From assembly GCA_963565915.1 (NCBI GenBank), contig OY751493.1, positions 1,922,001-1,986,000 on the forward strand: 64,000 nucleotides of DNA, read 5' to 3'. The translations under genes were made by a program, and so were the position numbers. The notes below the pieces were generated by a model. It had not been told where the DNA came from, ran no database searches, and saw only the letters and a list, made by a program, of their open reading frames with translations. This stretch comes from Entoloma clypeatum (lineage: Eukaryota > Basidiomycota > Agaricomycetes > Agaricales > Entolomataceae). Shown here piece after piece: positions 13,463 through 24,270 of this stretch (its first letter is position 1; every line of letters starts with the position of its first letter).

Positions 13463-15063
13463 TCAGAAATCTTGGTACTTCGGAGGGAGATCTTCGTCCG
13501 CGTCCTTGTTTGCACCCCCTTCACCGCTGGTCCCATCTCTTAGAATACGGTCCCTGTCCTCCCGCTCAAGCCTCTTCTTCTCTTCTTCAGCACTTTCAAA
13601 GTGGGGGTCGGCAGCTGCAGGCTGCACTGCTTCCACGGGAACCCCGGACTGGACTGATGCACCAGGGGGTTGCGGGAAAGGATCTCTGAGATCACGAAGG
13701 GAGCCACTGGCAGGTCCAGGTCCATCACTTCCAGCAGAAACAGGGATGCCCGTCTCAGCAACCGTAGGTATGTTTGAGGGTACGGAATCTGATAGAGGTT
13801 GGGGCTCGACGGGGCCAGGGGCCTGGAGACCTGAGGCAGGAGGAATTGCTGCGGGGGCTTGGTTAAGATTAGCAACGTTAATTGGGGTAGAAGGCAGTTT
13901 GTCGGCAACGTGGCCTTCTAACGGTTTGAATGGCGCAGGGGGTTGAGAGGGTGGCTTGTAATCAGTTGGGGGTGGGGTTAAAGGTATACCAAGATGGCTG
14001 ACAGATGGACCTGATTCATCAGACGGGATGCTGGAGAGCTCGGTAGCATGGCTTTCGCCAAAGCTCCGAGTATCTGATCTATGAAGATCAGCTCCTGGGA
14101 GTTGAGGAGGTAAATTGATGTGTCCTGTTTTGTAATTGTCCAGGGCACGCTGAAGAGATGCTCGGGCCGCTCCTGTAGCCTGAGAACCAGTGTATGGGCG
14201 ACTTTCAGAAGGCGGCAGGGTAGGCAATGCCCCTATTATGGGGGGGGAGGCTTGCGACAGGAGAACGAGCTTCTCCCCATACTAACAAGTTGTTCCATAA
14301 ATCGCAAAGCATCTCCGATAACCAACATTGCTCACCTCACGAAAAGCTTCCCATTTAAGCTGTTCGCTCTCTCGCACGGCCTTGCGTTTCAAGAGTTCGA
14401 TCTCTTTCTCTTGGGGTTCGTCATCAAGTTCTGCCTTTCTGATCTGCTCTTTGAGCTCGGCTAACTTCCTTTCCATTCCCTTGTGTTGAGTGTGTTCAAT
14501 GCGGGATAGATCTAGCTGTAAACCTGCACGAATGTTGCGGCGAGGCGCAATGTTTGTCTCGGCATCACGAAGGGCTTTGAAAGGAGCGCGGGCGGCATCT
14601 AACTTGAGCGCGAGGGAGCTGGCAAGAGAACCCTGCACAAAATTTAAATAGGCCAATCTGTCGGTGACTGCGCACCAAAGGGATGGGGTTAATGTGGTGG
14701 GGTGAGCAATCTGGGACTTACCATCTTTGAGATCTTCAGGCTCGTTTTGGCCCCAAGTGTAGAGCTCCTTGCTCTGATACTTTGCATTGCGGGAGACGGA
14801 ATCAAAGTCAATGGAAATGCTCTTTTCGGTGGTGATGATCTTCTGGACAGGGGTGGCGGAACTGTGGTAGGTTAGATAAGATAAGGGTAGTAGAGAGTGG
14901 TGTCTGACGTGTACTGCTGTCCAAATGCACGGAGCTGGTTCTGAATGGCACTGACAGCGTAGTGCTTGTCTTGCGATGATGCGGAGGCGGCGGCGGCGGC
15001 GGCGGGATGGATGGCGGACTGGGCCTTGTCTGCGATTGAGGCGAGAAAACTGGAGACGGGCAT
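13463..15063 (-). CDS. PIL1: Eisosome core component Pil1/Lsp1
   Basis: Start at 15063 (MPVSSFLASIADKAQSAI), stop at 13463; four exons. The BAR domain is unmistakable: FGQQYTSATPVQKIITTEKS, DFDSVSRNAKYQSKELYTWG, ITDRLAYL-type helix (here VTDRLAYLNFVQGSLASSL) and PRRNIRAGLQLDLSRIEH. A coiled segment rich in Glu/Lys follows, then a long Pro/Ser-rich tail of about 250 residues ending DLPPKYQDF. Pil1-type BAR proteins build plasma-membrane furrows (eisosomes). The tail is much longer than in yeast Pil1 and contains PPPTDYKPP and a C-terminal PPKY (possible WW-binding site). The intron at 14721 region joins KD-VTDR. An alanine run (GCC repeat, about 14985-15003) lies near the N-terminus. Confidence 0.95.
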
Positions 15064-15117
15064 GATGGTGACAGGACAAACGCTTTGCTTTGCAACGCCG
15101 CCCTAGCCAAACAGTTG

Positions 15118-16223
15118 CTACACTACTATCTTCCTCGCCGACTTGCCCTTCTTCTCAGAGTCCTTGTGCGACAAAAACTCAACCTCCGTCGCCAACGGCC
15201 CCGCCAGCTTCTGGCCCTCAGCGAACCCAAGCACACTCATCTTAAAGTGTTTTCCCACCCCTTCAATCCGCTCCCGCAGCCCCGGATCATCATCGTTCCC
15301 CGACGGCGCGAGTCGCGTCCATATCGAAAGTCGGTAGAATTGTGGGCGTGTCGAGACAATAACTCCGGTAATTAACGATTTTTGAGGCGTCCCTGTCCCT
15401 TCGGTTTGTAGAGGCGCTGGATCGAACGTCTCACCGATCGCAGCCAACATCTGAAAAGCCACTTGAGAACCAGGAAAAGGACCCCGTTGCACAGTACGAA
15501 CAGTGTACAACCACATTTTATCGACGTGGGCTCTATTTTTGTCCCTTGGCAGTTGTATGCTCCATTTTCCGCCGTTTTTGTTCGCTTCGTCCTCCCAAGC
15601 AGGAATGATGCCCTCCTGTTGTCATCTCGGGTCAGAGAACGCTCGTGCATGCATGCCTGACACGGTCCGACCTTGAAAAGATAATAATTCGCTTTCTGTG
15701 GCAACTGAGATGGGGGTATTATGTTGTTGTAGAGCCTGATGGTCCCGTTATTCGAAACAAGGGGATCAGGAAGATGAAAAGGGTTCACCCCCAGAACTCT
15801 TCGACACTGTCAAAGCTGATGACACGTTTGATGTCCTCCATCCACCCTTGGGCAGCCGCTACGCCCGGTGTCTGAGGGACGGGTGTCTGAGGAAAGGCCG
15901 AGATGGGAGTCTGAGGGAGATTTCGGCCCTTGGTCAGCGGCGAGTCAAACCAGAGGGTCCACGGAGAGTAAAGAGGGTGCTGTCAATGGGATTAGGAGCG
16001 TCAGAAGAGAAGGAAAGAAAGACAGTACCTTGACGTTGAAATTGGTGGGATCGCTGAAAACGGTACGAATGCCGTCGGCTTGGGCCTGCATGTCGACTTC
16101 CTGTATTTCGCCGGGTTCTAGCGAGGAGTCGTCTGGAGATACGGATGCTGGGTTCTCGGCGAAGGCGGAAGAGAGGGCGGTGCGCGAAGCCTGGAGGGCG
16201 GGGCCAGCCAGAGGGGAAGCCAT
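15118..16223 (-). CDS. eIF4E-family cap-binding protein
   Basis: Five exons. Start taken at 16223 (MASPLAGPALQASRTALSSA); an in-frame ATG at 16295 would overlap the divergent MTM1 gene. Core motifs: HPLYSPWTLWFDSP, then an inserted Pro/Thr-rich linker (RNLPQTP...PQTPG), GWMEDIKRVISFDSVEEFWG, PQKANYYLFKEGIIPAWEDE and NGGKWSIQL. The two Trp residues equivalent to human W56 (QGW) and W102 (PAW) that stack on the cap are present. It may be a second, class II-like eIF4E given the spacing and linker; the exact class needs an alignment. It binds the mRNA 5' cap in translation initiation or repression. Only 53 bp separate its ATG from MTM1. Confidence 0.88.
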
Positions 16224-16276
16224 GGGTTGGATTGAGAAAAAGGTTGGTCTTGCTGAGTCAGCGTCATTCCTCCTCG

Positions 16277-17443
16277 ATGGACCCGTTCCACGCAAAGGTT
16301 GTCGCCGCTGCGACGGGATCGACCCTCACCGCCCTCACCAGTGAGCCGCTCTTTTTACTTTACCTCCGCCCTACTCATCCACCGCAGTGACCCCCTTCGA
16401 TGTCGTCAAAACCCGCCTCCAGACCCAGCCCTCTCGATCCCGTGCCCCCATTCTCTTCCCTCGACCCCCCCCAAATACATGCTGCCAGCCTACGACGGTC
16501 GCTGCTGCTTCCTGCGTGAGGAACATGTCATCCGTCGCTCAGTCTCTGCCAGCCGAGGTGGTCTGTGTCTGGGATCACGGCATATTCAGAACTGAGCGTG
16601 TGAACGGTTTTGTCGATGCAGTCCGGCATGTATGGCGAGCTGAGGGCATGCGTGGACTCTGGAAGGGAGCAGGTACCTCTCTGTTTGTGTCCTCACTGTC
16701 TGTTCATCTGGGGAACCCTCACTAATCACCCCTCAGTGTCATCGGAGTCCCTTCATCAACTGCTTACATCTTGGCCTACGATCATCTCCTCAACTCTACA
16801 CTACCCTCCCTCATGCCTCAAGGACCACTCGTCCCTTTGACCGCCGGAGTCTTGGCACGTACCACCATAACGTCTCTGGTGTCCCCCCTCGAGCTCATCC
16901 GCACGAACCTGCAATCCACTCCTCTTTCTCCTGACAAACCGCATACTCTCCGCTCTGTACTCTCCTCCGTTCGCCACCTCGTGCACAAACGAGGTCTGCT
17001 TAGTCTATGGCGAGGACTGGGACCAACCCTTTGGCGTGATGTTCCTTTTTCCGGTATCTATTGGGCGAGTTACGAGGCTTGGAAAGGAGCGTTTGCTCGA
17101 AGAGGGCGTCAAGGAGCCTGGGTCGCTTTTATGAGTGGCGCTGTAAGCGGCACATTTGCCGCTCTTGTCACATCTCCCTTCGATGTCCTAAAAACTCGCC
17201 GCCAGGCCCGGCTAATGTCGCCGTCGACCAGCCATATCTCTTCAACTATGCCATTTCTAATACGAATATTGCGAACCGAAGGTTCCTCTGCTCTTTTTGC
17301 AGGAATCATGCCGCGCATGGCCAAAATCGCTCCGGCGTGTGGTATCATGATCGCATGCTATGAGGTGAATTGACATCTTCTGTGGCTGATCTTGTGTCAG
17401 TACTAACACTCGCCAGGGCGTCGGGAGATTGTTAGAATCATGA
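16277..17443 (+). CDS. MTM1: Mitochondrial carrier, Mtm1/SLC25A39-40 type
   Basis: Exons 16277-16340, 16388-16682, 16737-17364, 17417-17443. Three carrier repeats, each with PxD/ExxK/R: TPFDVVKTRLQTQ, SPLELIRTNLQ and SPFDVLKTRRQAR, and companion motifs GMRGLWKGAGTSLVIGVPSS and GLLSLWRGLGPTLWRDVPFS. The matrix loop of repeat 1 is extended and Cys-containing (CC, ASCVRN, VVCVWDHGIF), typical of the Mtm1/SLC25A39 subfamily, implicated in mitochondrial glutathione/manganese homeostasis. It ends CYEGVGRLLES. The second intron donor GTTTGT was chosen because it keeps the frame into VIGVPSS. Located in the mitochondrial inner membrane. Confidence 0.9.
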
Positions 17444-17506
17444 TTGAAAACTAGAAGCGATCAGGACGGTTATTAGAGTACGTTATAACGGGTATTTTCA
17501 TGAAAG

Positions 17507-18559
17507 TTATCCTAATTTGTTCAATTGTCGATTGGCCACTGTTAGCTTGCCCCCAGCGGTATCCACCTCGTTTGATAAAGTATCCAAAATCTCGTTCTGT
17601 TGACCTATTTCATTGGCGATAGCTACTCCCAGGTGCTTCTGTCTGCGAAGAATCGTGGTCAATTGAGAAAGTTGCTCGTCTTGCTGCTGTATCTGCGCTT
17701 GCTGTAGCCCAATCAGTCCATGATCATCCAATGGCCTCGTCTGTTCCGTCTCCTTTAGAGCCCCAAACACACGAGTGATGGGTTTGAGTACTCCTGTCCC
17801 CAATAACGCCTCTCGATCAGACTCATACGACGGTTTGTTCTGAGCATCCCCGTCGGCCCGCGACGAGTTATGCCTGGCGATGGTGACCATCCGCGTCAGC
17901 TTCTCCTGGTCATCCCGTAATCGTGCAATCATGTCCGAGCGCCGCTGCAATTCCCCCTCACTGATCCCATGCCAGCCGAGTTCCTGTAAACCTTTCTCTA
18001 GCGTATCAATACGCGCTGAAAGGCCCGCAAGCTTTGTCTTTGCGTTTAAGTTCGCTTTATGCGAACCCCCCACGTCTCCGTGATCTGTTAAAGCGTCGCG
18101 CTTGTTGATGTCTGCACGGACAGCACGTATTCGTGTCTGGAGCTCTGCGTGTTCATCTAACCACGTCCCAGAGGTAAATTGCTCGGGTGGCGCTCCTCCC
18201 TGCCGGCTGACAGGGACTCCCAAAAACTCTTTCATGACGTAGCTTTCTCGCCACTTGTCCTCCTTGGCTGCGATGATTGCCCTCAAATAATCCTCCAGCC
18301 CTATTCGCCGTTCTTCGAGGATTTTCGGTTCCAGACGAGATCGTACGAGGGAGAATTTGTGTTTCGGGGGTAAAGGGCATGGTGGAGGCGATCCCACAGA
18401 CTTTGTGAGTTCGGTATGCAGATCGTCGAATTCTGAGTAACGTCGCCACATTTGCCATGAACGAACCTGGGCTTGGATTTCTATTCTATAGACTGCATGT
18501 GGCTTCGGGAAAGGGCGATCCTCATAGCCTCGAATGTATACGGCCTGGATAGTGGTCAT
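17507..18559 (-). CDS. VAM7: Vam7-like PX-domain Qc-SNARE
   Basis: A single 350-residue exon, the only intronless gene of this length here. An N-terminal PX domain (about residues 5-115) has RIEIQAQVRSWQMWRRYSEF, the proline-rich loop PPPCPLPPKHK and LEDYLRAI. A coiled middle follows, then a C-terminal SNARE motif (about 280-345: QQQDEQLSQLTTILRRQK, LGVAIANEIGQQNEILDTL). No TM segment, as in Vam7. It binds PI3P through PX and acts in vacuolar fusion. The start lies 25 bp after the stop of the upstream methyltransferase on the same strand; GTCATGTGAC at 18593-18602 sits in that spacer and the end of the upstream gene. Confidence 0.9.
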   Translation of the reverse strand: MTTIQAVYIRGYEDRPFPKPHAVYRIEIQAQVRSWQMWRRYSEFDDLHTELTKSVGSPPPCPLPPKHKFSLVRSRLEPKILEERRIGLEDYLRAIIAAKEDKWRESYVMKEFLGVPVSRQGGAPPEQFTSGTWLDEHAELQTRIRAVRADINKRDALTDHGDVGGSHKANLNAKTKLAGLSARIDTLEKGLQELGWHGISEGELQRRSDMIARLRDDQEKLTRMVTIARHNSSRADGDAQNKPSYESDREALLGTGVLKPITRVFGALKETEQTRPLDDHGLIGLQQAQIQQQDEQLSQLTTILRRQKHLGVAIANEIGQQNEILDTLSNEVDTAGGKLTVANRQLNKLG

Positions 18560-18583
18560 CGTGCAATGTAGTAAGGTGTGTTG

Positions 18584-19704
18584 TCATGTGACTGGCTCTG
18601 GAGGTACCACACCCCTGACCAGAACAAACTGCGCGCCTGCATTTGCATACCATTCCAAAACACACCCAAAAACCCTCCAACCTAACCCTCTACTTTTTAG
18701 AAACTTGACGAACCCAGGAAACACATCTATACTGATATCTTCCACTTGAACCTCCACAAACCCGATTTCCTCCATCTGGGAGGCATACCCTTCAATCGAC
18801 ACTAGGTTATGTCTCGGCATTACTTTGAAAAGGAAAGTCATAGTCCATATGAAAGGGTTTCGGAGCTTGCGAGGGTCGAAACAGATGTCAGCTAGGGCGA
18901 CTCGACCACCCGGAGCAAGTTTGTGAAACGATTGGCGCAGAAATGTCTTTCTTGTGTTGAAGTGATAGGCACAATCCAACGCAAGGACTGCATCAAAGAC
19001 GTCCGTCGAAGAAGGATCCAATGGGTGGCTCGGAGGTTTGTCTTTGGTATCCGTCTCGTGGTAAACTGCATCACCCTCGTAGAGGTGGACTATTGGCATT
19101 GACACCTCGGACGACGCGCAGAACTCGGCAACGCGCTTCTGCGCGCGGAGATGATGCGCACGGAGACTTGTGATGCCCGTAATGCTTGATGGGCGTGGGA
19201 TAGACGTGCTGGAGAGAAGCAGAAGAAGTGATTCACCCGTGCCATGGCCGACGTCTATTTGAATGTTAGTTTGGAGGAGAAGGAGGGAGCGGGCACTTGC
19301 CTAGTATTCTGTCACCCGTCGCACATCTTGCTGAGTGACACAGCTTGATGGCCAAGGCTACGTATGTACGTCAGACACAGATATTCGAAAGCATTCGATG
19401 TACCTGAGCAAGCCTGAGGAAATATGTCGGTGTCCTTGCAAGATGTATGTTATCCCGAAAGGATGAGATTTCCAGAACACTGTACCTTCCAAAATCCCAT
19501 GTTTAACCACTCGGACGTTGGGGGCGCATTGGGATCTTCGCTGGAGATTTTATTCAAAGAGAGGTGGAAGAGGCCGTAGGGATCCTTGGTCATCTTGGAC
19601 TGCAAGTAGTACGCAGTTATGGTGACGAAAATAAGGAATAGCGCAAGAGCTCTGTCGGTGTGCAGATATTGGGAATCAGGAAGAAGTCCGACGGGGGCTG
19701 CCAT
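18584..19704 (-). CDS. Membrane-anchored SAM-dependent methyltransferase
   Basis: Start at 19704 (MAAPVGLLPDSQYLHTDRAL), four exons. A hydrophobic N-terminal segment (ALALFLIFVTITAYYL) suggests membrane anchoring. The class I methyltransferase fold shows motif I ILDVGHGTGESLLLL, the acidic-loop region FDAVLALDCAYHF and LAPGGRVALADICF. The C-terminal part (PRHNLVSIEGYASQMEEIGF) resembles type-11/sterol-like methyltransferases. Substrate unknown; lipid or small molecule is a guess. The intron 19255-19300 starts GC (GCAAGT); it is required to build RILDVGHGTG. Tandem with VAM7 downstream. Confidence 0.8.
18593..18602. promoter_or_regulatory. GTCATGTGAC near-palindrome upstream of VAM7
   Basis: A one-base variant of GTCACGTGAC located 34-43 bp upstream of the VAM7 ATG. 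It overlaps the last codons of the upstream methyltransferase gene. Regulatory role is inferred from similarity to the other sites in this window. Confidence 0.25.
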
Positions 19705-19841
19705 GTAGATGCTACTCAAGAGGGGACGAGAGTTCAATATTAAACGTGGTATAACGTACACAACGATGCATTGTTGATGAATTTCACAAGTACTTGCATA
19801 TCCTATCTAAATCAGGAGGACGACAAGACCAGGCCCTGTAA

Positions 19842-21276
19842 TCATGACGAGGCGTTTGATTCTTGTGATGCCTCCTTTCCTCTCTCCTTCTCACCAATCT
19901 CGGACGCACCAATAACGTATCGCAAAACATCGCTGAGAGTGACGACGCCCATGAGTCGACCTTTCTTTCCACCTTTCCTCTCTTCCTCCTATATGATGAC
20001 TTCAAAAAAAAAGTCTTTGAAGACGCAGGGAGTAAACGTACCTCCCCTTCCACGACCACTAGGCGATGCACTCGCCTTTTCTTGATGAGTTGGAGCAGAG
20101 TACCGAGAGAATCCGATGCTGTGCAAATGACGACACCAGGGAAATCAGGTGAACGTTGAGTCAGTGCTTCACGGATGGTGAGATCCAGAGACTGGTAAGC
20201 TCCCAAGCGAACCAGAGTCTTGAGGATAAAAACAGTAAGACGACGCGAATGAAGGGATGATGAAACACCATACGATGACATCGACAGTCTCGTACAAATT
20301 CACGACAATGCCTTCTTCGTCGACGATAGGAACAGCCGAGATCGCCCTTTCCGAGAACATGTGCACAATGTCGAAAACTGTTGTGTTGAGGCTTGCTGTG
20401 GCGATCGGATAGAATGGGCTTTGACCTTCTGGAATATCCGAAGGTGCATGGACATATGTTCCGATCTTGAGTTTGCGAAGCGATAGGTGGAGTTGTTGAA
20501 TTTCTTTATGGCACTGCGGCGGACGATCAGATTATTTATCACAAGAGAAGGGTGGTGAGCAGGAAGGACTAACGTTGATGGAGATGAATTTGAGGAGACG
20601 ATATTGAGTTAATACAGATACGATGACTTCGTGCCCAGTTTCAGTGTCGCTATCAAGTAAAGGCAAGCGTCGGGCATGAGTCTGGATCAGGAGTTTGGCG
20701 GCGTCATAGAGTGAGCTCGAAGGATGTTCGCGCAGCAACGGTGGCTGGGCGACGCCCAGGTCCTTCTCGATGTCTAGGGTTTGTGAATGAATATGAGCAG
20801 AGACGACAAGGGATGGATCAGGCGGTACCTCTTAGTGACTCGAGGCGGAAAGTTTCAACATCGGTTTCTGCATAGTCATAGGAAGCAGTGTGATAGTAGT
20901 ATTGGATGAGATGTATGATATCCAGTACGGTGAGCATGCCGGCGAATTTGGACTTTTCGCTGTTCCATAAGGGTGCTGAAACGACGCCTATCGGGGGTGT
21001 TAGAGAAGGGGATGACATATGGGGGATGGAGTAACCGTTTATGAGCAGAGAATGAAGAGCCTTCTTGACGCTGAGCTTGGTGTCCAGGACGATCAGTCTG
21101 TAGCTGACGGGGAAGGCGTCATAGACGGTATGGTCCTTGAGGAATGAGCGGATTGCAGTGAGGGCTGCGTCGTGAGCCTCCTGGGAGTTGTATGGGGGGA
21201 GATGAGAAACAGCCCGTCGACGGGTGGAACCTCTACGGCGGACGGCTTTGGGGGAGAGTGTTGCTGCCGTCGCCAT
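19842..21276 (-). CDS. SNF4: AMPK/SNF1 gamma subunit (Snf4)
   Basis: Start at 21276 with a basic N-terminus (RRRGSTRRRAVSHL). The protein then follows Snf4: SFLKDHTVYDAFPVSYRLIV, LDTKLSVKKALHSLLINGVVSAPLW, FAGMLTVLDIIHLIQYY, RLPLLDSD...VLTQYRLLKFIS, the third CBS with ISAVPIVDEEGIVVNLYETVDV and the fourth with RRVHRLVVVEGE and RLMGVVTLSDVLRYVIG. Four CBS repeats make the nucleotide-sensing subunit of the SNF1 kinase. It ends SQESNASS at 19842. About seven introns, including 'GEGE' flanking a ~51-nt intron at 19990-20041. Divergent from the SPRY gene; 124 bp between starts. Confidence 0.93.
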
Positions 21277-21400
21277 GATAATCGATGTCGGGGAGATAAC
21301 TTGGTGAATACTTATTATGATAATAATAATAATTTTGTATTATTATGTGACTTAGCAACGCGCCCTAGCAGAACTCCGTAGCTGGTCTTCCGCACAACTC
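21277..21400. promoter_or_regulatory. Bidirectional promoter SNF4 / SPRY gene
   Basis: 124 bp between two divergent ATGs. It contains an A/T-rich block (about 21308-21347) of ATA/ATT repeats, TTATTATGATAATAATAATA on one side and TATTATTATGTGAC on the other, forming imperfect inverted repeats. Likely a nucleosome-poor core serving both genes. Confidence 0.5.
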
Positions 21401-23296
21401 ATGCCTTCCCCCGTCGCCCTCCGTCCCTCCGACACCGTCTATCCTCCCCGTCCCTCTCAATATCTGTCTTCGGATCCTAGCACAACCCCCGATGCCCTCC
21501 TCGTCCTTCTTCCCCTTCTCATCGTCCTGTCAACCTTCCTCTTCCTGCTTCTCGTGTTCCTGATCTGTGTCCTTCTCATCCGCCGTCGCAGGGGCATCTC
21601 CCTGCATGACAGCGTCGGGCCAGTCGATATGAGCAGGGAGGAGCTTATCGAGGGCGAGGGGGGTTTTGAGGGCGTCGAATCCCGTTGGCTCGAGTCTGTC
21701 CCAGAGCATGTCCGACGAGAATACCTCCGCGCCAGAGGTAGGTAACCTTCATCCTACTCATCTTTGCTGCATGCCGACATCTTGTCAGATCATCAACTGC
21801 AGTATCCGCCCAATTCACTGCCCACGGACATTACATTATCCCAGTTTCTTTCTATCCAGGAAAAAGGCGTCTCAGCATGGTCGTTTGAGCCAGATTACGA
21901 GACCGTCAACTCCCTCATCGTTCATGCACGCACCGAGATTACTTTCCTTCCCGATCCCGCATCATCGTCCTGTGTGCAGTCGAACCTCCCTTTACCCAAA
22001 CTCAACGAGGTATATTATTGGGAGGTCAAGATGTTTGATCTGCCAGAAACGACCACGGTCTCGGTGGGGTTGGCTACGAAGCCCTACCCAGCATTCCGGC
22101 TACCAGGGCTGAACAGATACTCTGTCGCCTATCACTCTAATGGCGACAAATCACACAACTATCCCTTCACGTCGTCTCCTTTCGGCCCCGTGCTAAAGGA
22201 AGGGGATGTCTTGGGTGTCGGCTATCGCCCCCGAACGGGCGCTGTGTTCTTCACTCGCAACGGTCGCAAGATGGAGGATGCGTTCATTGGTCTCAGCCGA
22301 TGGAATTTTTTCCCGACCATCGGTGCTGACGGGCCTTGCAGCGTCCACGTGAACCTCGGGCAGGCAGGGTTCGTGTTTATCGAAGCGAACGTGAAGAAAT
22401 GGGGTCTGGCTCCCAGTGTGGGAACCCTTGCCCCTCCGCCCGCTTACGGGAGTGAGCGCGGAAGCATCCTTTTGGATGTGGGTGGCCGCAACCGAAATGC
22501 GGATGGTGGCTTGCAGAGCACCAGCTCAACATCTCGGCGTTCGCACCGCTCTCGACGACCCAGGAACTCGCCCGCAGGATTTTCGCCCTTGCGGTCGACA
22601 TATCTATCTGCTCCTTCACCGGTTACGCCGCCTCCGCCCATCACACCGATTGCGGAGGAAGATGTGTCGAGTGCTGGCCCTTCAAGGCTTTCACGTATTC
22701 TGGGACGTGGGCCCCCTGAGGGCTACCAGAGACTGAGCATGCGCGATGAACAAGAGCCCGAAGATACGGAGACGGCTTCCGGGCCATCGTCTCCATCTTC
22801 TTCGAGATCTCTTTCTCCTGTCGGTGTTGCCCCAGGTGCGAGAAACCCATTTACGACGCATCGGCGTCAACTTTACTCATTCACTCATGCGGCGACCCCG
22901 CCATCTGACTCAGGCGGTACGGAATTGATGATCCACGTTCATCCTCCTCCAGACTCTCCTATGAGTCCAATTCAGAACCCACCTACGCCGAATCATCGCG
23001 ACATTCATTTGCAATCACTCTCTCGGCCAAGTCGGAGCTCACGTCTGCGGTCTGATAGTACTGGCAGTGGCAGCGAGGAATCCTCGAACGAGGAACGGCT
23101 CGGGTCGCTTGAGCGAATGAGGAGGCGGGATCCACCAGCGTATTCGCCACTCGATGCGTTCACATACGCGGAAGGTGTACACATTGACTTGCCTGCTGAA
23201 GTGATCACAGCTGCCCTGGAAGGCAACGGCATACCTTCGGAATCGATAGGTCAATTGAATCAATCAGAGCGAGACCGACGGAGTCGTAGGCGATGA
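21401..23296 (+). CDS. SSH4: SPRY-domain membrane adaptor, Ssh4/Ear1 type
   Basis: Exons 21401-21737 and 21789-23296, about 615 residues. One strong TM segment near residue 32-60 (LLPLLIVLSTFLFLLLVFLI) is followed by RRRRG. The SPRY domain (about 165-330) contains YYWEVKMFDLPETTTVSVGL, YPAFRLPGLNRYSVAYHSNG, YPFTSSPFGPVLKEGDVLGV and TRNGRKMEDAFIGL. The tail is Ser/Pro-rich with PY-type motifs PPAY at two places (APPPAYGS and DPPAYSPL), the sites by which Ssh4/Ear1 recruit the Rsp5 ubiquitin ligase to sort membrane proteins to the vacuole. TM, SPRY and PY motifs together make the assignment firm. Confidence 0.9.
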
Positions 23297-23476
23297 TGAT
23301 GTGGTGGAGGGACAGAATGTATAGGCTAGATCTTTTCATGGTTGAAAGTTGCTTGTTCAATACAGTATAATTTGCACGGAAGAGTAAGTTTACTTTATGG
23401 GGTGTGGTTTTTTTTACAACAGCGGGCTTGTGTAGGCTAAAAATTATTCTATTGAAAGTATTGTTGACAAGATTCA

Positions 23477-24142
23477 CTAGTGGTCTTGTTTTGAAACGGC
23501 ATCCCGAAGGCTCAAAAACTGATCGAGGCACTTTGATCAGGTGGTCAGGGAGGCGAAATTAACAAACTCACTCGTTGTTCTTCGGAGTTGGTTTGCAGAC
23601 TGAGTTGGTGATTGATGTGTCGCATATGGACGAGAAGAGTCTACAGAGATGAAAAAAGGAAAGGAGGAAAGAAAGAGGTCGAAAAGACGCACTCTGATTG
23701 ACTTGCTGCTCATTCCACGAGAGTTGGACGCGGAGCGCTCCAAAGCGATGGGTTGGATCCCGACCAAGAGGAGCTGCTGATGGAGATACATGACATACTG
23801 TTCGAGACATTCTAAATAATGACGTTTTTTCTCGTGTGAGGAGATACCGTCCGAGGGGGGAACGAGGAGGGAGTGTTCTGACGGCGGGGGAGGATGTGGG
23901 ACAGCATAAGGGTGAGGGTTTGTGGAAGGGATGATTTTTGCACGACGGCGAGATTTGGACTGTTTTGATTGGGTATCCCAGAGGGGGTAAGAAGTGTCGG
24001 CAAGATCACCGAGAATTTCGGAAGGGGTAGGGAAGGTGGGTCTTTGATAGTCAGTGTAGAGGGGGGCATGGAGCGGGAGAGGGGTGGGGGCGTGCAGGAT
24101 GATCTCTGGGAAGAACGGGGGTGGTTGGTACAAGAACTCCAT
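23477..24142 (-). CDS. Uncharacterised protein, member A of divergent pair
   Basis: Exons 24142-23693, 23640-23572, 23530-23477. The N-terminal half is Pro-rich (PPPFFPEIILHAPTPLPLHA). The C-terminal half reads KKRHYLECLEQYVMYLHQQL, then GIQPIALER, SRGMSSKSIRTLLVHMRHIN and EEQRCLDQFLSLRDAVSKQD, predicted helical. I do not recognise a named family. It resembles the product of the adjacent divergent gene (24271-24889): same Y...LE.....LH..L..........RG..SK spacing over 46 residues, then in both genes a phase-0 intron and an exon of exactly 69 nt. The YLECLEQYVMYLH helix recalls DNA-binding/dimerisation leucine-type helices but no basic region typical of bZIP is certain. Confidence 0.7.
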
Positions 24143-24270
24143 GAAATCTCTCTTCTTTACTTTCCATTTACTTTATACTGCGATGGAGGGAAACACCACT
24201 TCCAAATCTGGCTCATCAATCCCACGGCTCCCTCTTTCAGCTTCCCTCTTGCCTTATCCTCGTCCACACC
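24143..24270. promoter_or_regulatory. Bidirectional promoter of the paralogous pair
   Basis: 128 bp between the ATGs of two divergent, related genes. Any promoter elements must be shared or interleaved, which suggests co-regulation of the pair. No obvious palindromic site was seen; it is T/C-rich on the + strand. Confidence 0.5.

Noticed and set aside
13458..13946. 162-codon + strand frame opposite the PIL1 tail
   Set aside because: Mirror of the Pro/Ser-rich Pil1 tail; no start context, splice or domain.
22377..22850. Minus-strand frames inside the SPRY gene
   Set aside because: Antisense shadows of a clearly coding exon.
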